Of a stretch of DNA of 7,568 nucleotides, positions 6,940 through 7,568 are shown one piece after another. The DNA is from an uncultured Bacillota bacterium (GTDB taxonomy: Bacteria > Bacillota > Clostridia > Lachnospirales > Lachnospiraceae). The notes beneath the pieces were generated by a model. That model made no database searches. It saw only the letters and a program-made list of their open reading frames with translations, and was not told where the DNA came from. The DNA lies in the NCBI GenBank assembly GCA_958352855.1, contig CATWQE010000103.1, positions 1-7,568 on the forward strand, written 5' to 3'. Made by a program: the position numbers and the translations under genes. Position 1 is the stretch's first letter. Each line of letters begins with the position of its first letter.

Positions 6940-7308
6940 CTATTTTTGTGAAAGAAGGTTGCGGAGTGCGTCTAGTTCTGATTCCGATAACTTGTCATTT
7001 CCTATATAAGCAGATACCATGGCTGTAATATCTCCATCATAGTAACGTTTCAGAAAGGAATTACTTTCCTGTTCAACATATTCCTTTTCTTTTACAGTCG
7101 GAGTATAAACAAACATACGACTCTGTTTTTCGTATGTGAGCGCGCCTTTTTTAACAAGACGTTTGATTAAAGTCTGGATTGTCTTGGGACTCCAGCTTGT
7201 AGTCTGTAGTAACTTTTCGGTGATTTCATTGGTGCTGACAGGGGCGTATTTCCATACAATTTTCATGACCTCATGCTCTGCTTCGGAAATTTGGGGAAGT
7301 GTTTTCAT
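6940..7308 (-). CDS. blaI: BlaI/MecI/CopY-family transcriptional repressor
   Basis: From ATG 7308 the product is 122 aa, close to the ~123-128 aa usual for BlaI/MecI. Residues 1-70 form the winged helix, with ISEAEHEVMKIVW as the first helix, SPKTIQTLIKRLVKKGAL (40-57) as the recognition helix and a Tyr-rich wing. Residues 71-122 are the dimerisation part (YYDGDITAMVSAYIGND, LSESELDALRNLL). The frame stays open to 7362, but that would place the promoter -10 and operator inside the gene. AAAGGAGA (7322-7315) lies 6 nt before ATG 7308 and 3 nt before ATG 7311, so 7308 is preferred and 7311 is possible. The gene lies 18 nt upstream of blaR1 in one operon. The region cut in S. aureus BlaI (N101-F102) aligns without gaps to A100-Y101 here. 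It probably represses its own promoter and that of the lipoprotein gene. Confidence 0.94.
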   Translation of the reverse strand: MKTLPQISEAEHEVMKIVWKYAPVSTNEITEKLLQTTSWSPKTIQTLIKRLVKKGALTYEKQSRMFVYTPTVKEKEYVEQESNSFLKRYYDGDITAMVSAYIGNDKLSESELDALRNLLSQK

Positions 7309-7329
7309 CATGGTTCTCCTTTCAAATCT

Positions 7330-7339
7330 TACGATTGTA
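7330..7339. promoter_or_regulatory. BlaI/MecI-type operator at blaI
   Basis: TACGATTGTA (plus strand) is a TACA/TGTA-type dyad with one core deviation in the left half. Its wider context, AATCTTAC..TTGTAATA, closely matches operator 2 of the lipoprotein promoter. It falls at the predicted start of transcription, so BlaI binding would block its own operon. Confidence 0.75.
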
Positions 7340-7347
7340 ATATAAAT

Positions 7348-7376
7348 AGTATAACGGTGCATGAAGGGATTGTCAA
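7348..7376 (-). promoter_or_regulatory. Sigma-A promoter of blaI-blaR1
   Basis: On the minus strand the consensus -35 TTGACA (7376-7371) and the -10 TATACT (7353-7348) are exactly 17 bp apart, giving a predicted start near 7341. The operator dyad lies immediately downstream, before the blaI Shine-Dalgarno site. Confidence 0.85.
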
Positions 7377-7568
7377 TTTACAATGACTAAGTGAAAAGAA
7401 AAGCCGAACAGAGTATAGGTGCCAGTGATTTTTGAATGCTGTAAGGGTATATGATAATAGTGCTGAAGCAAAATATTGGTAATCGAAATCAAATCTAAAT
7501 CATTCTATGATAAAATCCCATCTTTGACAGTTGAGAAAAGAAAAAATCGCTGTATCCCTTGTGTTTAC
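7363..7568. other. Right-edge region upstream of blaI without a convincing gene
   Basis: Apart from the -35 box of blaI, this A/T-rich stretch has no frame with codon-like character. A minus-strand frame entering from the right edge stays open for about 23 codons (ending in GFYHRMI) and stops at TAG near 7496. It could be the tail of a gene outside the window, but it is too short to call. A cluster of short AAATC repeats lies near 7484-7502. Confidence 0.4.

Noticed and set aside
6560..7009. A 149-codon plus-strand frame over the blaR1 start and blaI end
   Set aside because: It is antisense to two clear genes, and its translation has no domain-like pattern.
7309..7362. A longer BlaI starting at the ATG at 7362
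   Set aside because: It would contain the promoter -10 and BlaI operator, and would add residues not found in the family. The Shine-Dalgarno site supports 7308 or 7311.
7496..7568. Minus-strand frame at the right edge as the end of an upstream gene
   Set aside because: Only about 23 codons are visible, with no recognisable family, so it is noted but not called.
1..7568. CRISPR arrays, tRNA/rRNA genes, IS ends or att sites
   Set aside because: No regularly spaced repeats, tRNA-like cloverleaf, transposase frame or terminal inverted repeats were seen on either strand.

Overview
The window is about 40% G+C by eye. Its gene families (vanG-type cluster, BlaI/BlaR1 pair, lipoprotein with clostridial-style composition) and strong Shine-Dalgarno sites point to a low-GC Gram-positive, most likely a gut Clostridia such as a Lachnospiraceae member. 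The genus is an inference and cannot be fixed from this sequence.

Left part, 1-3190, minus strand: a two-gene vanG-type unit. The first gene is a D-Ala:D-Ser ligase of the VanG type (2048-3190, TTG start). It overlaps by ATGA a VanT-type membrane serine racemase (1-2051), whose last few dozen codons run off the left edge. Together they would make D-Ser and D-Ala-D-Ser for vancomycin-insensitive peptidoglycan precursors. The usual vanXY gene between them is absent, and no vanR/vanS lies on the promoter side.

Middle, 3191-3417: a 227-bp divergent control region. On the vanG side it holds a hairpin/palindrome and a 16-bp-spaced direct repeat. On the other side it holds a near-consensus promoter (TTGACT-17-TAATAT) covered by two BlaI/MecI-type boxes 21 bp apart.

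Right of this, plus strand: a lipoprotein of unknown function (3418-4680), then a shortened, probably decayed tandem copy of its C-terminal domain (4699-5163).

Right part, 5146-7311, minus strand: blaR1 (complete four-helix metalloprotease plus class-D-like penicillin sensor) preceded by blaI. The blaI promoter is TTGACA-17-TATACT, with one BlaI box at the transcription start that closely matches the box before the lipoprotein gene. A hairpin at about 5101-5144 separates the convergent units. The last ~200 bases (7363-7568) show no convincing gene.

Working model (inference): BlaR1 senses beta-lactams and inactivates BlaI, which derepresses blaI-blaR1 and the lipoprotein gene. No beta-lactamase or PBP gene is in the window, so the lipoprotein is the visible output of a beta-lactam sensor. 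It sits back to back with a glycopeptide-resistance type ligase/racemase pair. Whether the two halves share regulation is open.
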